Shown: positions 1-12,360, numbered from the stretch's first letter. The stretch: 64,000 bases of DNA from Gnetum montanum (GCA_015680685.1 MNCI01026985.1:296993-360992); one strand, 5' to 3'. The notes: a model not told the origin generated them from the letters alone. Made by a program: numbers and translations.

Positions 1-587
1 TACACCACCTTGTTCTTGAGACTCCATTCCATTCTCTTCTTTCCATTGTTCTTTCTACATTTTTCACCTCATTGCTGGTTGTATCAATAGTTTATATTTT
101 GGTTGATGCATTATTTTCTTTTTGGTAAACTCTTGTGGTTAAGACTTTAACTCTTGTTTCCAAATGACATTTCCAAAGCCTACGGACTCTTTGATTGTGG
201 GAATGTCAAGGCATTAAGGGCATGAGCCTGCTTTGGGGAGGACCCACTGGCATTCCTATTTGGTGCATCAATTAATTTCTTTCCCTTAAACATTTTTGTA
301 ATCAACATTTATTTTGTTCATTTTCATCCCTGACATCCATTTTATCGACATTGTTGTTGTTTCTTTTTTTTCCATATTTCTTATTCCTTATCGTTTTCCA
401 TTCTCTCGCTACTAGAGGATTGCTCTTAGTCATGGGGGTCCTGGTCCAATTTTTTGGATTTTCTCTTAACCCCTACACCTTGGGTAGTCACTAGTGTTAT
501 ATCTCCAAAATCTATATTAGCCATACCACAGCTCAGCCAATGGACCTTTCACCAAGGCAAGATATCAATTGCATTTTGATTCAGTTA

Positions 588-687
588 CCCTTGCTAATTT
601 AAGACTGTGTTGTATGTGCAGATGAAAATCATACACCAATGGATTGGATATGGAGGGAACATTTGGAATGGACTGGTGCTAGAGTAG
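588..687 (+). other. Splice-acceptor-like module and 21-codon micro-ORF in gamma-L
   Basis: A branch-point-like GCTAAT is followed by a T/G-rich run and TGTGCAG (AG at 620-621), immediately followed by an ATG at 622. The ORF starts MKIIHQWIG and stops at 685-687. The same arrangement occurs in gamma-R, where the ORF is longer. That it works as an acceptor is inferred from motif and position. Confidence 0.5.
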
Positions 688-1002
688 TTATGTAGGGAAT
701 AAGATTGATGGTGTACTTATGGATGGACAACGAAAAGTGCAAGCTTGGCATCGGCAGCAATAGACTTCTTCTTTTCTCTCTCCCTCTTCTCTCTTCTCTC
801 TCAACTACCAATAAGGTTGGATGTCAAATGTGTATAGTGTTCACTATTATTATCATGAACACTAATATTGTCATGTATTGTAATGATGATCCATTCACGT
901 GTTAGCCCGTTCACCATTAGTGTCATTCAAGTCAATAATCTCATACCTTCTCAATATTTTGTAAGGAACTCGAGGACGAGTTTTCATTCAGTCATGGGGG
1001 TA

Positions 1003-1814
1003 TGATGAGCCATGATATCATGTACGTGATATCGCATCCACCCCCATGATATCGCGTACACAATATCACAACCCACCGCAATGCTTATAAATACGAGGCA
1101 GCTTTCCCTATTTTAGGCACTTAGACTTAGATCCTTAGCTAAACTCTTGTAGTTTTACCATTCCAGAGTGAGAATAATTTCCATGTGCCCATAGTAGGAG
1201 TCTTAAAGTGAATGGATCTTTATTCAAGAAAATTGTACCTAAGCACACATTTGTGTATGGTAATAAAGATGAACTTTCAGATAAACCTTGCAACATATGG
1301 ACTAAGCTAAATAGTAATTAATTATTGTTGAATGTTTAATTGCTTTCCTAGTCAATTAATCTCTCTCAACCCTTGACTCTCCTAGTTAAGTGCACTTAGT
1401 ACGACTGCTTTAAGCATGTGTGTAATGCTTGGTAACCCAGTAACGAGTAGTTTTTGGTAATCCCAACAGCGTTGCACTGGTTCAGGGTATGTGCAGCAAG
1501 TGGAAACAGATACTAGTGCTAGGACAATTAGAACTTAGTTAGTGAATAGTTAATAAAAGTTAGTCACTTAGTTCTCTTCAGCTTCCCCTATTAGCATAAT
1601 ACATTAAAAAGATAAAAGATATAAAAATCATACACCTCAAGCTTACTTAACCATACAACCGTGACAATACAAGTAAGTTTGGGAAGACAACGATTGATTA
1701 ACCTTAAAGTGTTCCATTAGGCTTGTAAGCACTTAGTCCTTAGAGCTCGACCAGATCACACGTGAAATGCTTGTATTTGTATGGTTGAGTGTAGGGATAC
1801 CTTGCCACTTATTA
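1003..1814 (+). repeat. gamma-L 3' LTR
   Basis: Starts TGATGAG directly after the polypurine tract and ends TTATTA where intact relatives end CTCATCA. The first ~80 bp hold self-complementary GATATC-centred repeats (1015-1070), followed by TATAAATA at 1086-1093. The remainder is homologous to the gamma-R LTRs. No direct 3' duplication partner is visible in the window; GTTAA at 1815-1819 is the candidate. Confidence 0.85.
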
Positions 1815-2047
1815 GTTAAGGTTCTTTACCTTTGACATTGCTAAAATCCTATCTTTCGCATATTCTATTATGTATTCCACTCAATGCTCCTTAACCTTTT
1901 ATTTCATTCATCTCTTGAATCAATTTTTCTCTATTTTTCCAAATTTATGAGCTCCAACACCCTCTTCTCATATTTTCATATTGTTCTTGGCCTTTTGAAC
2001 TTTCATTTGACCCTAATTTCATTCAAAAACTCTTTGTATTTTGCAAG

Positions 2048-2597
2048 TTTGGTCAAAGTCAATGGTCATCTACAGTGGTTAACAATTGCATCGACGACGC
2101 CTTGTTGACGCAGTGCAAAACTCCTATATATACTACTGTGCACTTAGAAATTTTTGTCATTTTCCATATAACACATAGGGAGCTTTTACAATTTTTCAAA
2201 GCCCAAAACCTTCCAAAGCCCTTAACTTTCCATATATTTGTCCAAATCACTTCATTCTTTGACCCTACACTTATCGAAGGTAAGCTCTTTATTGTGGGGG
2301 CTACAAACCTTAAGGTTTCTACTAAAAAATTGGTGAAAGTTTTTGGATATTTTTCTAACTCTCCTAAAGGGTTAATAACCTTAACAATGTAGAAACATAA
2401 TTTTTTTTGAAGATTAACCCTGTCAAAGACCTCTAGGATGATCTATTAACAATAACATAAATAAATTATAATTGGAGTAATTAAATTAGCCATGATCACA
2501 ACTTAGCCAAAGTGCAACTATGCTTAAAAGATAAAGGTATCCTAATTGCTTCATGTTACACAATGATAGCTAATCCATGGTCTCATTGTGATTATAG
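2048..2597 (+). promoter_or_regulatory. Putative internal promoter, leader exon and intron ahead of the alpha 3' ORF
   Basis: Seen: a self-complementary stretch at about 2088-2112 (CATCGACGACGCC...TTGTTGACG) like the repeats in this family's LTR U3; a TATA-like TATATATA at 2125-2132; about 120 nt without long ORFs; a donor-type GAAG|GTAAGC with GT at 2280-2281; a branch-like GCTAATCC near 2570; and an acceptor ATTATAG ending at 2597. The predicted intron is 318 bp. The same elements in the same order occur in alpha-2 (20048-20601), with conserved exon sequence. beta elements lack this segment. Transcription and splicing are inferred. Confidence 0.5.
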
Positions 2598-5440
2598 GAA
2601 CAAGCCCAGAGCTAGAAGGGGCCAACAAGAACAAGCCCAAGAACTGCCAAAGGCAACCCATGTAATGGGATCTCTTCATGAGGAGCTCGAAGTGAAATCT
2701 GTTTAACAGATTCTAGAAGAAGAAGTGCCCACTAAGCAATCATAGTGCGGAGAAGTGCTTGGACCCATGCCAAGGCTTGAAGTCACTTTGACTCAAGCCT
2801 ACCTTGACATCGTCAGGTCTTGAGAAATCCAACGATTAGTTTTTCAAGAAATCAACTTCGGGCCATTCCTAGAGAAATCTCTAGTAGATGTTAAAACTCA
2901 ATTGCAAACCTCTTCCATGTGGCCAATCATCACATCCAGTGGGGAGTGGTACATGGGAGAGACACATTTCTTCTGAAGTAATCAAAGGTTAAGGTCCATA
3001 GTCAAAATCAAGGATATTTAAGTATCCTACTCAATCGAAGCTATCGCACAGGCATTGGGGTTGCTTAACATTGGAACATAGTTGACAGAGTTATCGATGA
3101 AAGGTGATCTTGAGGCCAAAAAGAAGTGGACCCAATAGTGCTAAGGGGTTGACTGTAAGGATTATGACACACTCACATCAGTGGAGTGCATCTATTTCAA
3201 AATTGTAGCCTATCACCTTAATCCAATGGTGAGGCAAAAAAAGGTGACAGCCATCTCCACCTGAACATGTGTTACTCTAAGCAGGAAATTGTCTGTCAAC
3301 GTTCCATAACTCATCTACTTGGAGATTGAAAAACATTTTAAGAAAAACAGATGTGGAAGGAAAACCGAACCCTTTCCATGCCTCATTTGAAAATTTTACA
3401 AAAGGGAAAGAATCATCTACTACTTTAATGATATAATCAAGCATACTCCTTTGGCCTCATGCTCCGAAATCATGAAAGACAATATGCCAATGACAACTCA
3501 AGAAGAGGAGTAGCCACTACCATCGCCCACCCAAGAAATAATGTCAAAGGCCCGCACAACTATTGAGTACTTATGCAAAATCTGAGAATAGCTCTTGAGT
3601 GAGCAAGAGCAACATGTAGGAAAAAGTGGTGTGAATCTATCTGTATACCAACTAGCAATGGGTCACCTTAATGAGGTGGCTTGAATAGTCAGCTGAATGG
3701 AGAGGGGTGGACCAATTTTCTCTTCCCAATGAATGCATTTAACTATGAGGTTAGATCCCAATGCCTGAGAGGTGACTGTGTCCTTATCTCAATACCATTT
3801 ATTCCCAGAAATCTCTAGGACTGTTGCCACCTTCTTGATGCATTTGGAGGAAGGTGAAGGAGCAACTATCTTGGTGATGCAGCACCAAGGATAGGAGACA
3901 GTAGCTGAGGTAGTTGTTGACTGTGTAGCTGAAGCACTCAATGCACCTATAGTGTCTATACTAGATGTATTTGCACTTTGAGATGTGCAAAAATTAGCAA
4001 GAATGGTTAGTGGGAATTTGAACATAGCCTAGCATGAAGAATTACTAGATTGACTAATAGGGACTAGGCAATTGATTTTGGATATCTTAATATTTTCTAG
4101 AAAACATCACTACAATCCAATCAAAGCTACTAGATGCAAGGGGCAAGTGCATCATTCTGGAGGGGTAACTCAAAATAGTTCAAGCACAAAATCAATGCTT
4201 GGACATAGAGGTTGTCAAACTATGTGTCTTCCTTGTTGATCCCACAATCCTTAGCCTAGTAGTAACAAGAGATGAAGATTTACAACAAATTTAAGAATGA
4301 TTTAGGAAGGTTAAGGAAGAAGTGGTAATGACCATCTTTAACCAATCCATAGTAGAAGTAAAGATGAAATCAATTTAGAAGGACTTCGCTTAGATGGACT
4401 AGGAGAATGAGGATCTAATTTCATAGAATCATTACCTATGTAATGTTGATGCCCAAAAGGAACAAATGCAGGAATATATTCATCAATAGTAGGAGAAGCT
4501 TGCGAAGGTGAACACTAAATTAAGGAGATTGATCATAGACAATCAAAATCTATCAATGGAGGAAGTTTGTGCCTTGCACCGGAAGTCTGCCATCGAGATC
4601 ACCACCTGGAAGAATGAGGCTCTCAAGTTTGAAAAAGTGAAGAATCACTATAGGGACCAAGTTGGCCTATAGAAAGAAGTTAGCAAGAAGCATATCCAAA
4701 TGGCAAAGGTGAAAATAAATTAAGTCTTCTAGAAATTGCAACAAGGAAGAGAAGTTTGGCAGCCGATCATTGATGGGATTAATGCCTACAATAAAGTAGA
4801 GATCCACCTAAAGGAGTTGCAAATATAGGAAATGATAGAATTTGTGGAGTTGGCCAATCTCCATTACGTGAATGTGGTAATGCTGACTACTAGACAACAG
4901 TGGTTAGAGTTAGAGAAATAAGTGGCTAGCTCATATTTGTTATACAAGGTTGAGTTCAAGCACACCAAAGACATGAAGCAGAAACTTGAGACTGCAAATA
5001 TTGAACTCGAAGTTCTCAAAGCACAGTTCATAGATCAATGATCAATTGTTAAGAGCCTAGCCAAATGGATGAATGATTACCATGAGCTAAAGGACATAAT
5101 CAGAGCATTTCACATTGAACACAAATAGTTCATTGCCTGGTTCATCAACGCTAAGAAGTTATTTCCAACAATCCCATGTCATTGAGATGTGCCAGTTTTG
5201 ATCCACATTGGTAAAGCTGTGTGGACAGTGCACAATCCCATAACTAAGGAGTAGAAAATGAAAGCATTGCTAGATGCTTTCTGCCTTCTACCAAAAGTTG
5301 CAATAGTAGTAGGATAGCCATAGCCACCTTGATTGTCACTCATGCATGAAGTTGGTGAAGCTTCCTCAGAGCCTCAAGAGCCATCATCGCCTGGGATCAT
5401 CTAATCTTCTCCATCAAACTTCATGCCATCAAGAGATGTG
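2598..5440 (+). pseudogene. Degenerate extra 3' ORF of alpha, plant-transposon-protein type
   Basis: Many stops and frame changes, but readable. After a basic start come SSMWPIITSSGEWYMGE, then VKIKDI, ALGL, YFKIVAYHLNPMVR, VTAIST, KLSVNV and an LI-x-F-x-KRERI ending. The segment (about 2900-3480) resembles the N-terminal part of the 'putative plant transposon protein' family found beside plant Ty3/gypsy pol genes. About 4250-5150 reads as a charged, Gln/Glu/Lys-rich probable coiled coil. Full length would be near 900 residues. The function is unknown; in related Athila elements the slot after pol holds an env-like gene, but I see no clear signal peptide or membrane segment here. Confidence 0.55.
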
Positions 5441-5649
5441 CTGTCCAATTTTGAAGAGTCATGTCATGGTGTTCAATCTTGTGTCTTGAATATTGTCATT
5501 TTTTGTAATGTGTTGATTCGTACACCCATGCACTCCATTTTTTTTATCAAGATAGTTTGTTTTATTTGTGAAAGATCAGTTAATAATCCCATACCTTCTC
5601 AATTTTGTAAAAGAACTTGAGGACGAGTTTTTATTTAGTTGTGGGGGTA

Positions 5650-6563
5650 TGATGAGTTGCAGGTTGATTGGCTACATCAATGAGGCTTTGTTGATGCAAC
5701 CTCATCGATTGGGCATCATCGACGAGGCCTAGTCAATGCAGCATATCATGCATCAATGAGGCCCCATCAATGTAGTATCTATATTCAGCTATAAATACAT
5801 GTCCACTAGTTGCATTTATAGTAATAAAGGTTTTTTAGTAGTGAAGCTCTTGCAGTTTGTTCATTTGAGAGTTAGAATTTTTCTCCCAAATGCTTGCAAC
5901 AAGAGTCATTAAGTGTACAAATCTTTATTTGAGCATTGTTGTACTTGAGCATGACAATGTGTGGAGCAATAAAGATGAACTTTCTGATAAACTTTGCATC
6001 ACTTTGGATAGATTAAATATTTTATTTATTCATTTAATGTTTTCAATGATTTATTTAATGTTTCTAGTAATTAAGTTAATGAAGCAATAAAGCAAGATAG
6101 ATTAAACACATAAGTATGACTACTTTGAGCGTAGCACGTATTCACTTGGTAATCCCAGCAATGTTATTGCTTGGTACACCCAGTAGCATAGCACTTGGTT
6201 GCCCAATAGTGGATATGTGGGTTTAGGACATGTACGAAAAGTGGGACCAGATGCTTATGCTAGGAGTAGTTAGATATTAGTTAATTAGTTAAATTAAATT
6301 AGTTAGTCCAACTACTTTATTTCTCTTTAAGCATCAAAATCATAAAATACAAAATGATAAAAATCATATACCTCAATTACACTTAACCATACCAGTGTAC
6401 ATCACAAGTGTGATTCGGAAGACAATAAACAAACTTGAAGCAAGATTCACTTCCTAGAAGACTAGTGCATCGGAAACTACAAAGTCCATGAAATTTGATA
6501 GGATTGTGCGTGAACACTTTGTGATTTATATGGTTGGACATAGGGCTACCTTGCCACTCATCA
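5650..6563 (+). repeat. alpha-L 3' LTR (914 bp)
   Basis: Follows the polypurine tract GTGGGGGTA, begins TGATGAG and ends CTCATCA. U3 (5660-5780) holds repeated self-complementary words such as ATCGACGAGGCC and CATCAATGAGGCC, then TATAAATA at 5790-5797. Downstream blocks (GGATATGTGGG, TGATAAAAATCATATACCTC, GTAGGG-type end) are shared with the alpha-2 LTR at 11280-12214. Confidence 0.9.
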
Positions 6564-9500
6564 ATATTCTTTTAACTTTTCAATTCCATGAGCTATATTT
6601 AAATTTTATTTCCTCTTTATGAAAATTAGCTTAAATTTCTAGTCTAGTTGAAAGTGGGTTGACTTTTAGAAATTTTAAAAGTTTTTTTTCCTAATATTGA
6701 AAATGTCATTATGTATTTATTATTATCACTATTTAGAAAATTTAAATCATTTAAATGATAATTTTAGTTCATAGAAAAAGTCATCTCATAGCCAATACAA
6801 TGATTTAGAAGTAAATGATTTGTAAGAAAGATAAAAAGATATGATATTTTCTAATTGGTAGAAATTTCTACAACTTATCCATACTTGCATATTCATTTTA
6901 GTACTCAAATTTTCCAATGTTTTTACCGTTATGAATCTTGTAGCAAGAATAAAAAGGAAGCATAACTCTTAACAAGAATGAAAAGCATGCATGGCTACTA
7001 ATGCTTGGTAAGTTGGATAGTTAGATTATTTGTTTTGGAAGACACCTAGAAGATATGGTCCAAATGCAAAGGAGTCACTTTTAGTTTCCAAATAAAACAA
7101 AGTTACTCTTCAAGAATCAATGAGCATACATTTTATAGTTTATACTCTTTAAAACTAAAACTACTACACTTTTATTTACAAGTTCAACCTTCCTATATGG
7201 ATTGCAAACATGTTAAAATAAATAATGGAAAAATACTATCAACATTCCAAAGTATTGTTATAATATGTCAAAAATAATATTTAAAGCATTTCATAATTTG
7301 AAACTACTAAAAATTTGAAGTGGTTCTTAGGTAAGGATTCATTTTATATACTAGCATTGTTGCACTTAAGGATTGCATCAAGAGTTGATTTGGGAAATGT
7401 ACTTGGTTTCTATTCATAGGATAGAGGAGAGAGAAATGTTTGGACAAAGACTATTACATAAAAGTTTACATAATGAAGAAAGAGTAAAGCAACTCGTTTC
7501 TAAAAAATATTTTTTTATTTACAACATGTTGGAGAAGCAAACTGTCATGAAAGTATGAAAAAAGATAGATAAATATCTTAGTACAGTAATTCTATGATTG
7601 TATTTGATGATATGGTCGACAAGTGGTTAAATTATTTGAAGACTTTTTCTTTGGCATGCATGGATGTGGTGTTATTATTCTTGTTGATGTAGTAATAATT
7701 TAATGACTGATGCTTACATTATTGGAGTTTAGAATGCATGGATATAGTCTTATTTTTGTGCTCGAGAACAAGATCGAATATTTTGTTATTAGATATAGTA
7801 ATTGTTGAAAATAAGTAGAACTCATTATGAAGTTAGTGATGATATGATAGAAAGTAGTGCATTATGTTATCTTTTTCTTTATATTGTGAAGAACATATTC
7901 TTGTAGATGGTCCTCTCTACTTTTTTGAATTTATAGTTATTATCTTTCTTTGGAATTGTTTTCATTAAAGTCAAATTTGGTTTTTCCAGTAATTTTTAGG
8001 TTTGGTACTCATGATTTGGTTTTGGATTTTAGTGAGTTCTTCATGTTTAATTACTTCAATGTGGTTTTGGATTTGGGCCCTATGGATAGCGATTCTAGTT
8101 TTGTTCTGGATTCTAGCGAAGGACAAGGGAAAAGGGAGTTGTTGGCAGTTGATTGTTTAGGAATTTGGATTTGCTATGTTTTCATGAAGATTCCTAGTCA
8201 ATTTTGCAGCAATCACTCTTATTATTGAGAAGACAGCATCAGACTAATTTGGCTCTCTTACAACATTACTAGGAAATGTAATGTGTTGTCCTTAGTTTCA
8301 TAGCATGATCAAGATATTTCAGGGAGAATATAGCACTATATCTGATTCCATGAAGTGGGCAAAGCTATTGTAGAAGATTTCTTTAAGGATTTCACTAGTC
8401 TCTCGGTTATTAGTGGTGCCAACAACACATTTCTTATTATATGATCCATAAATGCAGCCAATCCCATTGGTGGTTCTTTCCTGGTGAAGCGTATATCAGA
8501 TTTTTTTAAAAAAACTATAAATACCAACAAGCTTAAATATGCATGTGCAAACATTGATCCTTTGAGGGAATGTTGTAGACCTACTTGCCATCCTATCATT
8601 TCTAAAGCTACAATTCGATTGGCATCTAGTGATTCATCAAAAATAATACAAGTGCCCTTACCCATATTTAGTTGTTTAGCTAATCATCTTATTTAGGTGC
8701 TTTGGGGAGTTGGTCATAAAAGATTATGTACAAATAGTCATTAATGTTAGTCTAAAATGCCTTGATAGATGACAGTTGTGCTTTTTCATGGATCCAGAGG
8801 GAGCTAAGTTGGGAAGATTTAGTACACACTATAGTCTTCAACTCCTAAATGCTGGGCACATGTTGTAAGAAAAGTAACAATTGTGAGAATTTGATTAATG
8901 AAGGCTATCAAAAATACAAGAAGAATAGAAGGAACATGGATAAAATTTTCATGTTCCTTTCTCTCATCTATCTATGGTAAGAGGGTTAGGAATCCATAGT
9001 CTTTACATATAGAGAGAAGATTCCTTTCTCGCCAGTTGTTCTTGGATGGCCTAATCTAATCATGTGAGTGAAAGGCTTGTTTGTCATTTAAGAATTTGAA
9101 ACCCATAAAGCTTTTTGTTAATATTTCCAAGATAACATAACTACAAAGCATATTACTATTCTCATGCATTGAAGAGAGTTTTACCACTAAAGGAATTTGC
9201 ATTCCAGATTATAATTTTTTATTTTTAAAAAATTAAGTTTAAAGACTTTGAAAATAATAAAGCAATACTGTTAACAATTTCACATACATTTTACAAAATA
9301 GAAACTTGTAAATAATTTCTAATAGTAAATGCTAAACTTGTGAAATTTTGAAACTAAAACTTACATTTAAAGAATTAGTGCCAAATCAAAAGCTACTTAC
9401 CTATGTTTAAGAAATACAATGTACTCTTTTCAGCACTATAGTCTCAAAATATTTGCCACCTTCCTTGATACTCAGTATTAGCCTGGTTTGCCTAATGTTT

Positions 9501-10057
9501 CCTTTTATGTGACCGGGGTCTATTTGGGTTGCATTAATGAGCCTCCATTGATGCCTAGGCATTGACAAACCTCCTTTGTTCCCATGCAAAAATTATAGAA
9601 ACCCAAGATGAGCTCTCACATTTACCAATTCATTCATAGCATTTCTATTTGACTTTTGATGTCTAGTTTCATGTGAAGAACTTCTCCTTCCTTAGGTAAG
9701 TTGGTTCCTTTCATTGTCTATTTGTGTTTTGAGTCTTCACTTTCATAAGTGCATCTAGACTTTGTTATAGTGTTACTTTGCTTATGTAGCTTGGAACCAT
9801 TTGGCTAATCTGGAGTCGAGTGTTTGCATAGAAAATAAAACTCATGGGTTTCCCTTATTTTATAGTTGATTCCTTAAACACTAAAATACTAAAAAATATT
9901 AAACATTAGAAATAATAAAAATATTTATTTAATTTTTATTAATTAAGTTGCGATGGTTCATTCCTTATCCAAGGAGCTCATAATTGTATAACATGGTGTT
10001 GAAACATTGAGGTTATAACTACAAGCCATTTTTATTGCATTTTAAGTGTAGTATCAG
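6564..10057. other. AT-rich spacer with no confident gene
   Basis: The stretch lies between the alpha-L LTR and X-A. It is AT-rich with scattered short ORFs in several frames and no start, splice or codon pattern that I can connect into a gene. It shows none of the gypsy words that mark the neighbouring elements. It may be old flanking DNA that received the elements, or a repeat too old to recognise. A weak possible coding relic at 7950-8696 is listed separately. Confidence 0.5.
7950..8696 (+). pseudogene. Weak possible coding relic, unrecognised
   Basis: One reading of the plus strand gives 92 codons (7950-8228) with an acidic stretch DLGPMDSDSSFVLDSSEGQG. Further on are EVGKAIVEDFFKDF (about 8350-8390) and a 70-codon stretch (8484-8696). 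The piece with KAIVEDFF faintly recalls the linker before reverse transcriptase in plant LINE elements, but the diagnostic RT motifs are absent. A 109-codon ORF on the minus strand overlaps it, so open frames here may be chance. I do not assign a function. Confidence 0.15.
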
Positions 10058-10929
10058 TGCAAGGGGTGGCTACCTCAATAGACCCCAATAGGAGTCATGC
10101 CACAGCTTTCAAGCAAATTTAGCTTAGAAAACAAAAACAGCATAATGAAATGGAGAAAATCTTCTTTCTATTAAAATAACTTTTCAAACTATAGAAATAA
10201 TACATCAAAGATGAGGAGCCAAGCTTAACTCACAACTCTTCTAACAATCTTAGAGGCTACACTTGTTCCCTCTCAATTCTCACTAGCTCACAATGGAGCC
10301 CAGGCTCAAGACAAGGCACTTATAAGAAATTTCCTCAACCTCTCTCAAGTGCTCTCCCCTACCTCTTACTTAATTTCCTTGCACAATCTCTCCTTCATCA
10401 AGAGCTCTCTCTCTTGCTCTTTGTTGGATGCTAGTCTTCTACTCCATCTTGAGATGTTCTACCTACCTCTCTTCATGTTCCTTCCATACCTAACATGAAA
10501 CACACCTTAATTATATATAAAACTAAATAAAAAACCCTAGGAAACCTTTCTCAAGGTTCACTTAAACATCTTTTGCTATTTCCCAAATTGGAATGATTAA
10601 TTTCATAAGTTTCCCTATCCATACAAGTCGTCTCTGACCTCCCAAAGACGTCTCTATGTCGATCTAGCTCTTAGGAAAGACATCTACTATTTTTGAGTGA
10701 CATATCCTCTGGGCCCAAGACATCTTACCCAAGACATCTTACCTAAGAGGTCTCCTCTAAGGAGTCTCACATTCGGTCAAGACATCTCCTCTAAATTCAA
10801 GACATTTCTAGTCATTTGTAGGTCTTAACCAAGACATCTCCTAGCCTTCCAAGATATCTTGTTTATGTCTAAAATCTACAAAACATACATCTAGGCTAGT
10901 ATAAGAGGATCAAAAGAGGTGTTCCTACA
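10058..10929 (-). repeat. X-A LTR (872 bp)
   Basis: On the minus strand it begins TGTAGGAACACC directly after a purine-rich tract (GGGTGGAAGAG, from 10931-10944) and ends CCTTGCA. It aligns along its length with the two halves of the X-C right LTR (46299-46784 and 53097-53524). The TATA-like TTATATATAA at 10511-10520 lies downstream of a cluster of AGACGTCT/AGACATCT words at 10620-10870, giving a normal U3-TATA-R order on the minus strand. Confidence 0.8.
10620..10870 (-). promoter_or_regulatory. U3 array of AGACGTCT-type palindromes in the X LTR
   Basis: About ten copies of the self-complementary octamer AGACGTCT and its CpG-decayed forms AAGACATCT and AAGATATCTTG lie within 250 bp, just upstream of the TATA-like box on the minus strand. 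The same array is present in X-C (about 44330-44500) and the right LTR half (about 53240-53460). The spacing and palindromic form suggest repeated binding sites; the binding factor is unknown. Confidence 0.55.
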
Positions 10930-11279
10930 TCAACTCTTCCACCCTTAAAAATGTCATGCTTCATAGCCTTTCACAAGCTATAAGGCACCATGCCCCCATG
11001 ACTCACAATCATCATCTTAGCACAATGATCAAGACTTAATGCATTACAAAAATGAGAATGAGTATCATTGGAGGTTTGGGTTTTGAGCTTTCTATGCTCC
11101 TGGGGGCTTGTCCTCATGCCTTACCATGCTTCCTTCATCTAAGCATATCCTTGAAATGCTTCCCTTGCATTCCCATGATAACTAAAACCCGCAACAAATA
11201 AATAATGCGAAAAATCAAAAGGATTAGGCTTTCTTAAAATGACATTCTTGATTCCCTTCTTTTTCCTCTTCTTCAAGTT

Positions 11280-12214
11280 TGATGAGCATCAAAGTATCAT
11301 GTCGATGGACCCCTATTGATGAGGCCTCGTTGATCCATCAATGGGGCCCCATTTATCTAGTGTTACCCTATTGATGGGCTTGTGTCAATGTAGCGTTTGT
11401 TACATTCACGAGGCCTTGTCAATGTAGTATTGTAGAAAAAACTATAAATACAAGCTCCTAGCCATGTTTATGGACATCCAATTCATAGTAGTAGTCGAAC
11501 TCTTGTAGTTTTTACATTTGAAATTTAGAATATTTTCCTGAGTGCTAGCAGCAGGAGTCATTGAGTGTATGGATCTTTATTCGAGCATTATTGTACTTGA
11601 GCATGACAATATATACAGTAATAAAGACGGGCTTCTTGATAAACCTTATAGCATTTTGGATAGTTTAGATATTTACTCATTCATTTAATGCTTTTCATTA
11701 TTTATTTAATGTTTTTTAGTAATTAAGCTAATTAAGTAATTAAGCGAGATAAACTATATAGATTAAATAGATAAATATGACTACTTCGAGTATAACATCT
11801 ATTTGCTTGGTAATCCTAGCAATGTTATTTCTTGGTGTGCCCAGAAGCATAGCACTTGGTAACCTAGCAGTGCATATGTGGGGTTAGGACATATATAGAA
11901 AGTGGGACTAGATGCTTATGTTAGGACTAGTTAGTTAGTTAAATCAAATTAGTTATTAAATTACTTTATCTTTCTCTTCAAGCGTCAAAGAACATAAAAC
12001 ATAAATGATAGAAATCATATACCTCGATTACACTTAACCATACCATGTGCATCATAAGTGTAATTGGGAAGACAACGAATGACCTTAGGACAAGGTTCAC
12101 TACTTAGAAGGCTAGTGCACTGGAAGCTATAGAGTCCACAGAATTTGACTGGATTGCACATGAACGATTTGTGATTTGTATGGTTAGGCATAGGGGTACC
12201 TCGATTGCTCATCA
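11280..12214 (+). repeat. alpha-2 5' LTR (935 bp)
   Basis: Begins TGATGAGCATC and ends TGCTCATCA, one base pattern shared by all Ty3/gypsy LTRs in the window. U3 (11300-11435) has repeated self-complementary words: GATGAGGCCTCGTTGATC, CATCAATGGGGCCCC, ACGAGGCCTTGTCAATG. TATAAATA is at 11443-11450. It matches the alpha-L LTR. Confidence 0.9.
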
Positions 12215-12233
12215 TTAGCATTGTTGCTAGGGA
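12215..12233 (+). other. alpha-2 primer-binding site, tRNA-Asp type
   Basis: TTAGCATTGTTGCTAGGGA directly after the LTR corresponds to the tRNA-Asp primer site TGGCGCCGTTGCCGGGGA used by Athila-type elements, with the differences being mostly C-to-T or G-to-A at CpG positions. The gamma-R copy (47666-47683) is much closer to the ancestral form. Confidence 0.7.
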
Positions 12234-12360
12234 ATCTATTTGTTGAAACATGTGCTATCTAGGATTAACCATTATTAATATCATTGGATGAACTCAAGGT
12301 CAACATTACTCTCACATGAAATATAATTATAAAAGCACACTAATATTTTACTTATTGCAA

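Larger units (their letters stand above)
1..1814 (+). mobile_element. gamma-L: 3' end of a Ty3/gypsy element (partial)
   Basis: The element enters from the left window edge. Positions 1-1002 match the 3' internal region of gamma-R (about 51201-52211), including the block with TTTGGGGAGGACCCA and a splice-acceptor module. A purine-rich tract (GGGGG, 996-1000) is followed by an 812-bp LTR. It is inserted in the 3' internal region of alpha-L: the sequence resumes at 1815 with GTTAAGGTTCTTTACC, which matches the equivalent place in alpha-2 and beta1. No coding capacity remains in the part seen. The left duplication lies outside the window. Confidence 0.85.
1815..6563 (+). mobile_element. alpha-L: 3' part of an Athila/Tat-type element
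   Basis: Only the 3' internal region and 3' LTR are in the window; the upstream part is displaced by the gamma-L insertion. Order: conserved 3' non-coding stretch (1815-2047), internal promoter/exon/intron module (2048-2597), degenerate extra 3' ORF (2598-~5440), pre-LTR tail with polypurine tract (to 5649), LTR (5650-6563). It pairs with alpha-2 by its LTR U3 repeats, internal promoter and 3' ORF. ATATT at 6564-6568 is the candidate right target duplication; its partner is outside the window. Confidence 0.8.
10058..11279 (-). mobile_element. X-A: partial copy of LTR element X
   Basis: A complete LTR (10058-10929) is followed by about 350 bp of X interior (10930-11279), which corresponds to the 3' end of the element read on the minus strand. 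The same interior sequence (ATGTCATGCTTCA..., ACTCACAATCATCAT) occurs in X-C at 44580-44930. The copy is cut at 11279 by alpha-2, and the continuation is not found on the far side of alpha-2, so the rest of X-A has been lost or lies elsewhere. Confidence 0.75.
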
